From contig JALOAT010000007.1 of assembly GCA_023228645.1 (NCBI GenBank), positions 1 to 64,000 of the forward strand: a stretch of DNA of 64,000 nucleotides, in the 5' to 3' direction. A model generated the notes under the pieces. It did no database searches. It was not told the DNA's origin and saw only the letters and a list, made by a program, of their open reading frames with translations. How positions within the stretch are numbered: the first letter of the stretch is position 1; each line of letters starts with the position of its first letter. A program made the translations under genes and the position numbers. Source of the DNA: Gammaproteobacteria bacterium (lineage in GTDB: Bacteria > Pseudomonadota > Gammaproteobacteria > Thiohalomonadales > Thiohalomonadaceae). This document shows, one piece after another, positions 1-7,503 of this stretch.

Positions 1-132
1 CAGGGTCTCGGCCATGCCGCTGCGCACGGTGGCCACGAGGGAGTTGGTGGTGCCCAGGTCGATGCCCGCCGCGCGCCGATGCTGGTGCGGTGCGGCCGAC
101 TGTCCGGGCTCGCTGATCTGAAGCAGGGCCAT
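1..132 (-). CDS. hscA: Fe-S assembly chaperone HscA, N-terminal fragment (cut by window edge)
   Basis: Only the first 44 residues lie in the window. They hold the Hsp70 nucleotide-binding phosphate-1 motif GIDLGTTNS at about residues 23-31. HscA is the specialised Hsp70 that, with HscB, helps transfer Fe-S clusters from the scaffold IscU. The ATG at 132 lies 12 bases after the hscB stop, in the usual hscB-hscA order at the end of an isc operon. The rest of the gene, and any fdx, would lie left of the window. Confidence 0.93.
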   Translation of the reverse strand, partial: MALLQISEPGQSAAPHQHRRAAGIDLGTTNSLVATVRSGMAETL

Positions 133-144
133 GGGAATCTTCTG

Positions 145-702
145 TCAGTCCGGCAATTCGGATTCGTGGACCAGCGTTTCCTCGAGTGCCTCCGCTTCGT
201 CGAGGAGTCGCTGCATGAATTGCATCTTGCGAACGTCCTGGCGCGCCGTCTCCAGCCCGGCCGGGTCGTTGTCCGCAAAGTGCTGGCGCAGGTTTTCGAT
301 GAGCCGGCGCTCGCGCGACTCGATCTGGTCGCGCACCTGTTCCAGCGCGAGGAACCGATCCTTCGCCCCGGCCACCTCGGCCAGCGCCTCGCGCAGTTCC
401 ATCTGCTCCATGAGGAAGGCCGGATCCATGGCGGTGTCGCGGTCGTCCAATGGCAGGCCGCGCAGTTCGAGCAGGTAGCGCGCCCGCGCCAGCGGCGCCT
501 TGAGCACGCGGAAGCCTTCGTTCACCTGCGCCGTCTGCTGTACGGAGAGGCGGCGTTCCTGGTCGGACGCGCTGGCGAAGCGATCAGGATGCAGCGCACG
601 CTGCAGGTCGCGGTAGCGCAGCGCCAGGGCCTCGCCGTCCACGTCGAAGCTGATCGGCAGTCCGAACAGTTCGAAGTAGTTGCTGGCAAGCTGGGCGGTC
701 AT
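145..702 (-). CDS. hscB: Fe-S assembly co-chaperone HscB
   Basis: A 185-aa J-domain protein with the HPD motif at residues 38-40 in an N-terminal J domain, followed by the helical C-terminal domain (about residues 85-185) that binds IscU in this family. It stimulates HscA ATPase and delivers IscU. I chose the ATG at 702 because it lies two bases after the iscA stop and gives the normal family length; an upstream in-frame extension would run into iscA. Translational coupling with iscA is likely. Confidence 0.95.
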   Translation of the reverse strand: MTAQLASNYFELFGLPISFDVDGEALALRYRDLQRALHPDRFASASDQERRLSVQQTAQVNEGFRVLKAPLARARYLLELRGLPLDDRDTAMDPAFLMEQMELREALAEVAGAKDRFLALEQVRDQIESRERRLIENLRQHFADNDPAGLETARQDVRKMQFMQRLLDEAEALEETLVHESELPD

Positions 703-704
703 GG

Positions 705-1028
705 TCAGACGTTGAAGCTTTCGCCGCAACCGCAGGCGGCCTTCACGTTGGGGTTGTTGAACTTGAAGCCTTCGTTCAACCCTTCCTTCGCGAAGTCCAC
801 CTCGGTGCCGTCCAGGTAGAGCATGCTCTTGGTGTCGATGATCACCTTCACGCCGTGGCTCTCGAACACCTGGTCCTCCTCGTGGACCTCATCGGCGAAC
901 TCAAGCACGTAGGCCATGCCGGAGCAGCCCGAGGTCTTCACGCCCAGTCGCAGGCCCGCGCCCTTGCCGCGGTTGGCGAGGAATTTCTGCACGCGCTCGG
1001 CGGCGCGCTCGGTGAGGGTTACCGCCAT
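705..1028 (-). CDS. iscA: A-type Fe-S carrier IscA
   Basis: A 107-aa A-type carrier. The three conserved cysteines are present: C35 in SGCSG, and C99 and C101 in the CGCG tail. IscA binds iron or Fe-S clusters and helps mature 4Fe-4S proteins. The ATG at 1028 is preceded by a purine-rich AAGGAGT ribosome site, and the protein begins MAVTLTE as in the family. It lies 10 bases downstream of iscU in the same operon. Confidence 0.96.
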   Translation of the reverse strand: MAVTLTERAAERVQKFLANRGKGAGLRLGVKTSGCSGMAYVLEFADEVHEEDQVFESHGVKVIIDTKSMLYLDGTEVDFAKEGLNEGFKFNNPNVKAACGCGESFNV

Positions 1029-1038
1029 GTTGGACTCC

Positions 1039-1437
1039 TTAGGCCGCGTCGGTTTTGTCGCCGCGCTTCGCCTTGAAGTCGGCAATGGCCGCCTTGATGG
1101 CGTCCTCGGCAAGCACCGAGCAGTGGATTTTCACCGGCGGGAGCGCGAGCTCCTCGGCGATCTGGGTGTTCTTGATCTGGGCAGCCTCATCCAGGCTCTT
1201 GCCCTTGACCCATTCGGTCACGAGCGAGCTGGAGGCGATGGCGGAACCGCAGCCGTAGGTCTTGAAGCAGGCGTCTTCGATCACGCCCTGCTCGTTGACC
1301 TTGATCTGCAGGCGCATCACGTCGCCGCAGGCCGGCGCGCCGACCATGCCGGTGCCCACCGTGGTGTCGTCCTTGTCGAACGCGCCCACGTTGCGGGGGT
1401 TTTCGTAGTGTTCCAGGACCTTATCGCTGTATGCCAT
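1039..1437 (-). CDS. iscU: Fe-S cluster scaffold IscU
   Basis: A 132-aa scaffold on which IscS-derived sulfur and iron are assembled into 2Fe-2S clusters. Cluster ligands C37, C63 and C106 are all visible, with D39 and H105 beside them. LPPVK at residues 99-103 is the known HscA recognition motif. It lies 51 bases downstream of iscS. No anomalies. Confidence 0.97.
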   Translation of the reverse strand: MAYSDKVLEHYENPRNVGAFDKDDTTVGTGMVGAPACGDVMRLQIKVNEQGVIEDACFKTYGCGSAIASSSLVTEWVKGKSLDEAAQIKNTQIAEELALPPVKIHCSVLAEDAIKAAIADFKAKRGDKTDAA

Positions 1438-1488
1438 AACCGTGTCTCCGCTCGCTGGCTGCCCCGAGGGGGCGCAAATGTTACCAGA

Positions 1489-2706
1489 TCAGTGGGCTAC
1501 CCACTGCACCTTGGACAGATCCACGCCTTCCTTGTACATGTCCCACAGCGGGGACAAGGCCCGCAGTTTGTCGATCTTCTCGTGGATGAGCTTCACCGCG
1601 TAGTCCACGTCTTCTTCGGTGGTGAAGCGGCCGATGCTGAAACGGATGGAGCTATGGGCCAGCTCGTCCGGGCGGCCCAGGGCGCGCAGCACGTAGGACG
1701 GCTCCAGGCTGGCCGAGGTGCACGCCGAGCCGGAGGACACGGCCAGGTCCTTGAGGGCCATCATGAGCGACTCGCCTTCCACGAAGGCGAAGCTCAGGTT
1801 CAGGTTGTGCGGCACGCGCCGTTCCAGATCACCGTTTACGTAGACCTCTTCGATGTCCTTGAAGCCCGCCAGCATGCGATCACGCAGTCGGCGCACCCGC
1901 TCGTTTTCCGCCGCCATTTCCTCACGGGCGATACGGAAGGCCTCGCCCATGCCCACGATCTGGTGGGTGGCCAGGGTGCCCGAGCGCATGCCGCGTTCGT
2001 GCCCGCCACCGTGCATCTGCGCCTCCAGGCGCACGCGCGGCTTGCGGCGCACGTACAGGGCGCCGATGCCCTTGGGGCCGTAGATCTTGTGTGCCGACAG
2101 CGAAACGAGGTCCACTTTCATTTTCTGGACGTCGATTTCCACCTTGCCGGCGCTCTGCGCCGCGTCCACGTGGAAGAGGATGCCGCGGGCGCGGGTCAGC
2201 TCACCGATGGCGGCGATGTCCTGGATGACGCCGATCTCGTTGTTCACGTGCATGATGGACACCAGGATGGTATCCGGGCGCAGCGCCGCTTCCAGCTTTG
2301 CAAGGTCGATGAGCCCGTCGGACTCCGGGTCCAGGTAAGTCACTTCGAAGCCCTCGCGCTCCAGGGCGCGGCAGGTGTCGAGCACGGCCTTGTGTTCGGT
2401 CTTGCAGGTGACGATGTGCTGGCCCTTCTTGCGGTAGAACTGGGCCACGCCCTTGATCGCCAGGTTATCGGACTCGGTGGCGCCCGAGGTGAAGACGATC
2501 TCCTTGGGATCGGCGCCCAGCAGCGCCGCCACGTGGCCGCGCGCCTCCTCCACCGCCGCCTCCGCGTCCCAGCCAAACGGGTGCGAGCGCGAGGCCGGAT
2601 TGCCGAACAGGCCGCCTTCCAGGGTGAGATAGCGGCACATCTTTTCGGCAACGCGCGGATCCACCGGGGTGGTGGCCGAGTAGTCCAGGTAGATCGGGTT
2701 TCTCAT
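1489..2706 (-). CDS. iscS: Cysteine desulfurase IscS
   Basis: A 405-aa PLP-dependent enzyme that releases sulfur from L-cysteine as a persulfide for IscU and for tRNA thiolation. The PLP lysine is K207 in SAHK, and the catalytic cysteine is C329 in SSGSACTSASLEP, the loop typical of IscS. The C-terminal tail ending DLSKVQWVAH resembles the IscU-docking tail of E. coli IscS. The ATG at 2706 gives the standard start MRNPIYLDYS. It follows a second desulfurase gene by 39 bases. Confidence 0.97.
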   Translation of the reverse strand: MRNPIYLDYSATTPVDPRVAEKMCRYLTLEGGLFGNPASRSHPFGWDAEAAVEEARGHVAALLGADPKEIVFTSGATESDNLAIKGVAQFYRKKGQHIVTCKTEHKAVLDTCRALEREGFEVTYLDPESDGLIDLAKLEAALRPDTILVSIMHVNNEIGVIQDIAAIGELTRARGILFHVDAAQSAGKVEIDVQKMKVDLVSLSAHKIYGPKGIGALYVRRKPRVRLEAQMHGGGHERGMRSGTLATHQIVGMGEAFRIAREEMAAENERVRRLRDRMLAGFKDIEEVYVNGDLERRVPHNLNLSFAFVEGESLMMALKDLAVSSGSACTSASLEPSYVLRALGRPDELAHSSIRFSIGRFTTEEDVDYAVKLIHEKIDKLRALSPLWDMYKEGVDLSKVQWVAH

Positions 2707-2745
2707 CGTGTTCTCCACTCGCGACCGCCGCGGCGGTCGGTTCAA

Positions 2746-3885
2746 TTACATCCAGGCACGTTCACGCAAGGCATTGCACTCGACCACCAGTGCCTCCACG
2801 AAGGCGTCCACGTGGGCCTCGGTGTTGTCGTGCCCGAGACTCAGGCGCACCGCACCGCGGGCCAGGTCGTGGGGTACACCCATGGCCCGCAGCACGTGGC
2901 TGGGCTCGCGGGCGCCGGCACAGGCGGCTCCGGCCGAAAGTGCAAAGCCCCGCCGATCCAGCTGCATCAACAGCGTTTCCCCGTCCACGCCCGGGATGGC
3001 GAAAAAGACCGTGTTCGAGAGCCGTTCGGTCCCGGCGGCGAACACCACCGCCTCGGGGAGGCGCTCGGCGAGTTGTACCTCCATGCGCTGGCGCAGCACA
3101 CGCTGACGCGCATCGCGCCCCTGCATCTCGCCTGCGGCGAGTTCCGCGGCGGCGCCGAGGCCGACGATGCCGGCGACATTCTCCGTGCCGCCGCGCCGGC
3201 CCTTCTCCTGGGTGCTGCCGTGCACCAGCGGTTCCAGGGTGAGGCCGCGGCGGACCAGCAGCGCACCGACGCCCTTGGGGCCGTAGATCTTGTGCCCCGA
3301 GATGGACAACAGGTCCGCCCCGCTCGCGGCAAAATCCACCGGGATCTTGCCCGCCGCCTGCACCGCGTCCGTATGGAACAAGGCCCCGGCCTCCTTGGCC
3401 TGCGTGGCGAGCCGCGGCAGGTCGTGAATCACGCCGGTCTCGTTGTTGGCCCACATCACCGACACGAGTGCCGTATCTGCGGTCAGTCCGGCCTCCAGCC
3501 CTGCGGGACTGACCCGGCCGTCTTCGCCCATCGGCAGCGCGCTGCATTCCCAGCCGAACGGCCCGAGCGCCTGCGCCGTCTCGAGGACCGAGGCGTGCTC
3601 GATGGCACTTACCAGCACCCGGCCGCCACGGCGCATCGCCGCCACACCCTTGAGCGCGGCATTGTTGGCCTCCGTGCCACCGCTGGTGAACACCACCTCG
3701 GCGGGATGGGCACCGAGCAGCCCGGCGACCTGCTCGCGGGCCGTCTCCACCGCCGCCCGCGACAACCGGCCCAGGCGGTGGAGGCTCGAGGCGTTGCCGT
3801 AGGCCGCGGCCAGGTAGGGCTGCATGGCCGCCAGCACCCGCGGATCGATGGGTGTGGTCGCGTTATGGTCGAGATAAACGGTCAC
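2746..3885 (-). CDS. Second cysteine desulfurase of the isc operon (NifS/IscS family)
   Basis: A 379-aa PLP enzyme of the same family as IscS but clearly diverged from it. It has the PLP lysine K199 in SGHK and a catalytic cysteine C322 in SAGAACAGAREPSHVLRAMG. It lacks the extended C-terminal tail that docks IscU in IscS. It sits between iscR and iscS, 14 bases from iscR, so it should share IscR control. The reaction is surely cysteine desulfuration. Its partner (IscU, a tRNA-modifying enzyme or another acceptor) is unknown. A similar extra gene occurs in some other gammaproteobacterial isc operons. Confidence 0.9.
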   Translation of the reverse strand: MTVYLDHNATTPIDPRVLAAMQPYLAAAYGNASSLHRLGRLSRAAVETAREQVAGLLGAHPAEVVFTSGGTEANNAALKGVAAMRRGGRVLVSAIEHASVLETAQALGPFGWECSALPMGEDGRVSPAGLEAGLTADTALVSVMWANNETGVIHDLPRLATQAKEAGALFHTDAVQAAGKIPVDFAASGADLLSISGHKIYGPKGVGALLVRRGLTLEPLVHGSTQEKGRRGGTENVAGIVGLGAAAELAAGEMQGRDARQRVLRQRMEVQLAERLPEAVVFAAGTERLSNTVFFAIPGVDGETLLMQLDRRGFALSAGAACAGAREPSHVLRAMGVPHDLARGAVRLSLGHDNTEAHVDAFVEALVVECNALRERAWM

Positions 3886-3899
3886 GGCCTCTCACAGGG

Positions 3900-4373
3900 T
3901 CAGTGAGCGACCTTGACGCCCTCGGCCAGGCTCACCACCCGCTGGCCCTGGCGGGCAGCCACTTCCTGGACCGCCTGGCGGTCCACCAGCTGGGCCAGGT
4001 TGATACCCTTCAGGAATTCGTAGATCTGATTGCTGAGGTCGCACCAGAGTTCGTGGGTCAGGCACTTGCCGTTGTCCTGGCAGTTGCCCTTGCCGCCGCA
4101 GCGCATGGCGTCGACCTTTTCGTCCACCGCCGTGATCACATCCGCGATGCAGATGTCCGAGGCCTCGCGGCTGAGCCGATAGCCGCCGCCCGGGCCGCGG
4201 GCGCTGTCCACGAGCCCGTTCTTGCGCAGCTTGGAAAACAGCTGCTCCAGATACGAGAGGGAGATGCCCTGACGCTGGGAAATGTCGGCCAGCGTGATCG
4301 GTCCCTGGCTGTAATGCAGGGCCAGGTCGAGCATCGCGGTCACCGCGTAGCGGCCTTTGGTGGTCAGCCTCAT
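3900..4373 (-). CDS. iscR: Fe-S dependent transcriptional regulator IscR
   Basis: A 157-aa Rrf2-family regulator. The N-terminal winged helix (MRLTTKGRYAVTAMLDLALH onward) is followed by cluster ligands C92, C98 and C104 with H107, the exact IscR pattern for a 2Fe-2S cluster. Holo-IscR represses the isc operon when Fe-S supply is adequate. It is the first gene after the promoter at 4421-4449. Autoregulation is expected from the family and supported by an IscR type-1-like site there. Confidence 0.97.
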   Translation of the reverse strand: MRLTTKGRYAVTAMLDLALHYSQGPITLADISQRQGISLSYLEQLFSKLRKNGLVDSARGPGGGYRLSREASDICIADVITAVDEKVDAMRCGGKGNCQDNGKCLTHELWCDLSNQIYEFLKGINLAQLVDRQAVQEVAARQGQRVVSLAEGVKVAH

Positions 4374-4420
4374 GTTTGTTTCGCCCCTAAAAACCCGTTA
4401 ACGTTTGCAAGCTGGCGTTT

Positions 4421-4453
4421 AAGTTAGCAATACCGAGCATTTCGGTCAACTAT
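4421..4453 (-). promoter_or_regulatory. Probable isc operon promoter overlapped by an IscR type-1-like site
   Basis: On the minus strand, -35 TTGACC (4449-4444) is separated by 17 bases from a weaker -10 TAACTT (4426-4421), with iscR starting 48 bases downstream. The stretch ATAGTTGACC...TCGGTATT (4453-4429) resembles the type-1 IscR operator, which has an ATAGTTGAC half and a TCGGGTAT half. The -35 overlaps the cysE stop codon, so the isc operon can be driven separately from cysE. Confidence 0.65.
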
Positions 4454-5252
4454 TACTTTCCGCCGGGCTTGCCCTCTCGGCGGTACCGTTGCCGTCCTCC
4501 CCGTCATCCATGCGGATCTCGCAGGGTTCAAGGGGTGGCAGCACGGTTCCGTCATCCTCAACGCCAAGCTCCTTGATGACCTTGCACATGCGCTCCACCT
4601 TGGCGTCCATGGCGTGCATGTGATCCAGCATGCGGTTAATGGCCTGCGCCACCGGGTCGGGCATGTCGTTGGGCATGCCGTAGGCGTCGAAGCCGATCTT
4701 CTGGGCGAAGGCGCGCCGGCGCTGTTCCTGTTCGTCGCTGCCGCGCCTGACGATGCGCCCCGGGACGCCCACCACCGTGGCGCCCACCGGCACGTCCTTC
4801 ACCACCACGGCATTGGAGCCGATGCGGGCGTGGTCGCCCAGGGTGATGGGACCCAGCACCTTCGCGCCGGCACCCACCACCACGTCGTCGCCCAGGGTGG
4901 GATGACGCTTGCCCTTGTTCCAGCTGGTGCCCCCCAGGGTCACACCGTGGTAAAGCGTGCAGTCGTCGCCGATCACCGCGGTCTCGCCGATCACCACGCC
5001 CATGCCGTGGTCGATGAAGAAGCGCCGGCCGATGGTGGCGCCCGGATGGATCTCCACGCCGGTCAGCCAACGGCCCAGGGTCGAGAGAGCGCGCGCGAGC
5101 CACTTCCAGCCCAGCCCCCACAGGCGATGGGCAAGCCGGTGCATGAGCACCGCGTGCACGCCCGGATAGGTGGTAAGCACCTCGAACACATTGCGCGCGG
5201 CCGGGTCCCGCTCGAACACGCAACGGACATCTTCCCGCAATCGATCGAACAT
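4446..5252 (-). CDS. cysE: Serine O-acetyltransferase CysE
   Basis: A 268-aa enzyme that makes O-acetylserine from serine and acetyl-CoA, the committed step of cysteine synthesis. The N-terminal helical domain precedes a left-handed beta-helix of hexapeptide repeats (about residues 70-170: IHPGATIG, FIDHGMGVVIG, TLYHGVTLGG). The catalytic-site DHGMG sequence is intact. The acidic C-terminal extension after residue 180 is typical of the longer CysE form. Its position directly upstream of the isc operon links cysteine supply to the two desulfurases. Confidence 0.94.
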   Translation of the reverse strand: MFDRLREDVRCVFERDPAARNVFEVLTTYPGVHAVLMHRLAHRLWGLGWKWLARALSTLGRWLTGVEIHPGATIGRRFFIDHGMGVVIGETAVIGDDCTLYHGVTLGGTSWNKGKRHPTLGDDVVVGAGAKVLGPITLGDHARIGSNAVVVKDVPVGATVVGVPGRIVRRGSDEQEQRRRAFAQKIGFDAYGMPNDMPDPVAQAINRMLDHMHAMDAKVERMCKVIKELGVEDDGTVLPPLEPCEIRMDDGEDGNGTAERASPAESNS

Positions 5253-5333
5253 CGGGGGGTCCTGAAGAATTCTTGATTATTCTTATCGGTTATGGGTCCA
5301 GATTACAAGACCTTCCCCGACAAAAATCAGGGT

Positions 5334-6056
5334 TTAATGACGCCCGCCGCCCTTCTGGGCGGCGGTCAGGATGCCGCGCAGGATCTGGACTTCGGTTTTG
5401 TCCAGCTCGGCGCGGTTGAACAGGCGCCTGAGCCGGCGCATGAGCTGACGGGGATTGTCCGGGTCCAGGAAACCGATGTCCGTGAGCGCCTGCTCCAAGT
5501 GGCGATAGAAGCCGTCCACCTCGCCGGCCGAGGCGCGCTCGTCCTGCGCCTGAGCGGGCACCTGCGCCCCCAGCGCCATGGCCACCTCATAGGCGAACAC
5601 CTGCACCGCCGCGCCGATATTCAGCGAGCTGTAGTCGGGATTACTGGGGATGTGCACCAGGTAATTGCAGCGATCCAGCTCTTCGTTGGTAAGACCCGCG
5701 GACTCGCGCCCGAACACCAGGGCGATCTCCTCACCGTTGCGTGCCGCCGCCGCGGCCTTCTCGCCGCAGCCACGAGCATCGAGCGTGGGCCAGTCGATGC
5801 GCCGCAGGCGGGCGCTGGCGCCGAACACCAAAGAGCAGCCCGCCACTGCCTCTTCCAGGCTGTCGCATACCACCGCCCCGGCCAGCAGATCATCCGCGCC
5901 CGAGGCGCGCGCGGTGGCTTCGGCGTGCGGAAACACCTTCGGCTTGACCAGGTACAACCGCGACAGAAACATGTTCTTCATGGCGCGCGCCGCCGCGCCG
6001 ATATTGCCCGGATGCGTGGTCTCCACCATCACCACGCGTACATTTTCAAAATTCAT
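5334..6056 (-). CDS. trmJ: tRNA (cytidine/uridine-32-2'-O-)-methyltransferase TrmJ
   Basis: A 240-aa SPOUT-family methyltransferase (E. coli TrmJ is about 246). The N-terminus has VETTHPGNIGAAARAMKNM, and the trefoil-knot SAM-binding region includes LVFGRESAGLTNEEL and the motif SSLNIGAAVQVFAYE. It methylates position 32 of several tRNAs. It is usually found immediately upstream of cysE-iscR, as here (81 bases to cysE), while suhB runs divergently on the other side. Confidence 0.94.
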   Translation of the reverse strand: MNFENVRVVMVETTHPGNIGAAARAMKNMFLSRLYLVKPKVFPHAEATARASGADDLLAGAVVCDSLEEAVAGCSLVFGASARLRRIDWPTLDARGCGEKAAAAARNGEEIALVFGRESAGLTNEELDRCNYLVHIPSNPDYSSLNIGAAVQVFAYEVAMALGAQVPAQAQDERASAGEVDGFYRHLEQALTDIGFLDPDNPRQLMRRLRRLFNRAELDKTEVQILRGILTAAQKGGGRH

Positions 6057-6069
6057 CGATTCACCGAGT

Positions 6070-6237
6070 GAAGAAAAAAGCGATTAATCACGGGGGACAC
6101 GAGGAACACGGGGGAGCGAAGAAGTCGGCTTTCGCGTGCCGCATCCTGAACTGCTTGCCGCTTGCAGGGATTCAAAACCCCTTGTTTTCCCCGTGTCCCC
6201 CGTGTTCCCCGTGGTTCATTCTTGTTTCCCGCTCCGG
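6070..6237. repeat. CACGGGG-type inverted-arm repeat between trmJ and suhB
   Basis: The left arm (6070-6115) reads AAGAAAAAAGCGATTAATCA followed by 9-bp-like CACGGGGGA/CACGAGGAA units. The right arm (6187-6237) is its imperfect reverse complement (CCCCGTGTCCCCCGTGTTCC, then GTGGTTCATTCTTGTTTCCC). The two arms are separated by about 70 bases. The same arm type occurs at 11888-12114 and 35713-36046. No transposase is present. It lies in the divergent promoter region. Confidence 0.75.
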
Positions 6238-6295
6238 GTAGAAGATCGCGTAGAATACGCCGCCTTGTGCAGAACCCCCACCGGAGGCCGTCCCC

Positions 6296-7093
6296 ATGCA
6301 TCCCCTGCTGAATATCGCCGTGCGCGCCGCGCGCAAGGCGGGCAACATTATCGCCCGTTCCGTGGATCATGTGGATCGCATCGCCGTAGACAGCAAGTCG
6401 CGCAACGACTTCGTGAGCGAGGTGGACCGTTCGTCCGAGCAGGAGATCATCAGCATCATCCGTCAGGCCTATCCCGATCACGCCATTCTCGGCGAGGAGA
6501 CGGGCGAGCAGGGCAGCCATGATTTCCGCTGGATCATCGACCCGCTCGACGGCACCACCAATTTCCTGCACGGCTTTCCGCATTTCGCGGTATCCATCGC
6601 GGTGCAGAACAAGGGCCGCATCGAACACGGTGTGGTGTACGACCCCATGCGCCAGGAGCTGTTCACCGCCTCGCGCGGCGGCGGCGCCATGGTGAATGAT
6701 CGCCGCCTGCGCGTGGCCAAGCGCAACAGCCTGGACGGCGCACTCATCGGCACCGGTTTCCCCTACCGCCAGCACCAGAACCTGGACGTGTACCTGAACA
6801 CCTTCCGCGAGATCTTCCCGCAAACCGCCGGCATCCGCCGCGCGGGCTCGGCGGCGCTGGACCTGGCCTACGTGGCCGCGGGCCGCATGGACGGCTTCTG
6901 GGAATTCGGTCTGAGCCCATGGGACATGGCGGCGGGCGTGCTGCTGGTGCAGGAGGCCGGTGGGCTGGTGGGCGACGCCCGCGGCAACCACCTGTACCTG
7001 GAAACCGGCAACGTGGTCGCCGGCTCGCCCAAGGTCTTCAAGGGGTTGTTGCAGGCCCTGCATCCGCACCTGCCCGCCGACATGGCGGGTTGA
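6296..7093 (+). CDS. suhB: Inositol-1-monophosphatase family protein SuhB
   Basis: A 265-aa magnesium-dependent phosphatase. The family metal-site motifs are present: GEETG near residue 66, DPLDGTTNF near residue 82, and a C-terminal SPWDMAAGVLLVQEAGG. In E. coli SuhB also joins the rRNA antitermination complex and interacts with NusA, so the physiological role may be transcriptional. The ATG at 6296 begins MHPLLNIAVRAARKAG, the family start. A TAGAAT -10-like box lies at 6251-6256. Confidence 0.93.
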   Translation: MHPLLNIAVRAARKAGNIIARSVDHVDRIAVDSKSRNDFVSEVDRSSEQEIISIIRQAYPDHAILGEETGEQGSHDFRWIIDPLDGTTNFLHGFPHFAVSIAVQNKGRIEHGVVYDPMRQELFTASRGGGAMVNDRRLRVAKRNSLDGALIGTGFPYRQHQNLDVYLNTFREIFPQTAGIRRAGSAALDLAYVAAGRMDGFWEFGLSPWDMAAGVLLVQEAGGLVGDARGNHLYLETGNVVAGSPKVFKGLLQALHPHLPADMAG

Positions 7094-7099
7094 ACCGCG

Positions 7100-7124
7100 G
7101 CGGAACCCGGCCCCCGGGTTCCGC
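7100..7124 (+). terminator. GC-rich hairpin after suhB
   Basis: GCGGAACCCGG (7100-7110) pairs perfectly with CCGGGTTCCGC (7114-7124) across a 3-base loop, starting 7 bases after the suhB stop. No immediate U-tract follows, so it may be a weak terminator or an mRNA 3'-end stabiliser. Confidence 0.5.
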
Positions 7125-7162
7125 ACGCCACCCGTAGCATCCCTGATTTTTCTCTCCCGGGC

Positions 7163-7189
7163 TAAAGTCCTCCGGCAAGGCGCCGACGT
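7163..7189 (+). promoter_or_regulatory. Sigma-28 (FliA)-like promoter
   Basis: TAAAGTCC (7163-7170), an 11-base spacer, then GCCGACGT (7182-7189). The classical flagellar sigma-28 consensus is TAAAGTTT-N11-GCCGATAA, so 12 of 16 positions match with exact spacing. It points at the small ORF starting at 7225. No flagellar genes are in the window. Confidence 0.5.
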
Positions 7190-7224
7190 ATATACCTAAG
7201 GACCATCGGCCGTCAGGAGCCCCC

Positions 7225-7440
7225 GTGCAGAGCGCCCGCATCACCCGCATATCGCCCCTCGAACTCGCCATGCGTGACGTGTGCGAGAACCTCGGCGATT
7301 TCACCGCCGGCTTCGGCCTCGAAGCGGGCGCAGGCCACACGTTCGCGATTCTCTCCATCGAACCCGCGCCGAAACCGCTGCCGCGTAAGGTTGCGCAAGT
7401 CGTTCCCTACCCCATTGCCAAATGCCGCGCCGCGCGGTGA
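7225..7440 (+). CDS. Possible small protein downstream of a sigma-28-like promoter
   Basis: A 71-aa reading frame starting at GTG 7225, with AGGAG at 7215-7219 about 5 bases upstream, and ending just before a strong terminator at 7461-7496. I recognise no family. There is no clear signal peptide or membrane segment; the C-terminal third is proline-rich and basic. The promoter-RBS-ORF-terminator arrangement supports expression, but the sequence itself could be chance coding. The transcript could instead be a regulatory RNA. Confidence 0.35.
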   Translation: MQSARITRISPLELAMRDVCENLGDFTAGFGLEAGAGHTFAILSIEPAPKPLPRKVAQVVPYPIAKCRAAR

Positions 7441-7460
7441 TACGTTTTTTGCGAACCCGC

Positions 7461-7496
7461 AAACAATAAAGGCGCCTTCCGGCGCCTTTATTGTTT
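7461..7496. terminator. Perfect 16-bp terminator hairpin shared by the 7225 unit and secF
   Basis: AAACAATAAAGGCGCC pairs fully with GGCGCCTTTATTGTTT across a TTCC loop. With an A-rich left flank and T-rich right flank it should work on both strands. It lies 7 bases past the secF stop (minus) and after the small plus-strand unit. Confidence 0.85.
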
Positions 7497-7503
7497 GCGT
7501 CTG

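Noticed and set aside
916..3906. Plus-strand open frame of about 1000 codons antisense to the isc genes
   Set aside because: It covers iscU, iscS and the second desulfurase, which have clear catalytic motifs on the minus strand. The plus frame is histidine- and arginine-rich low-information sequence typical of antisense reading in GC-rich DNA.
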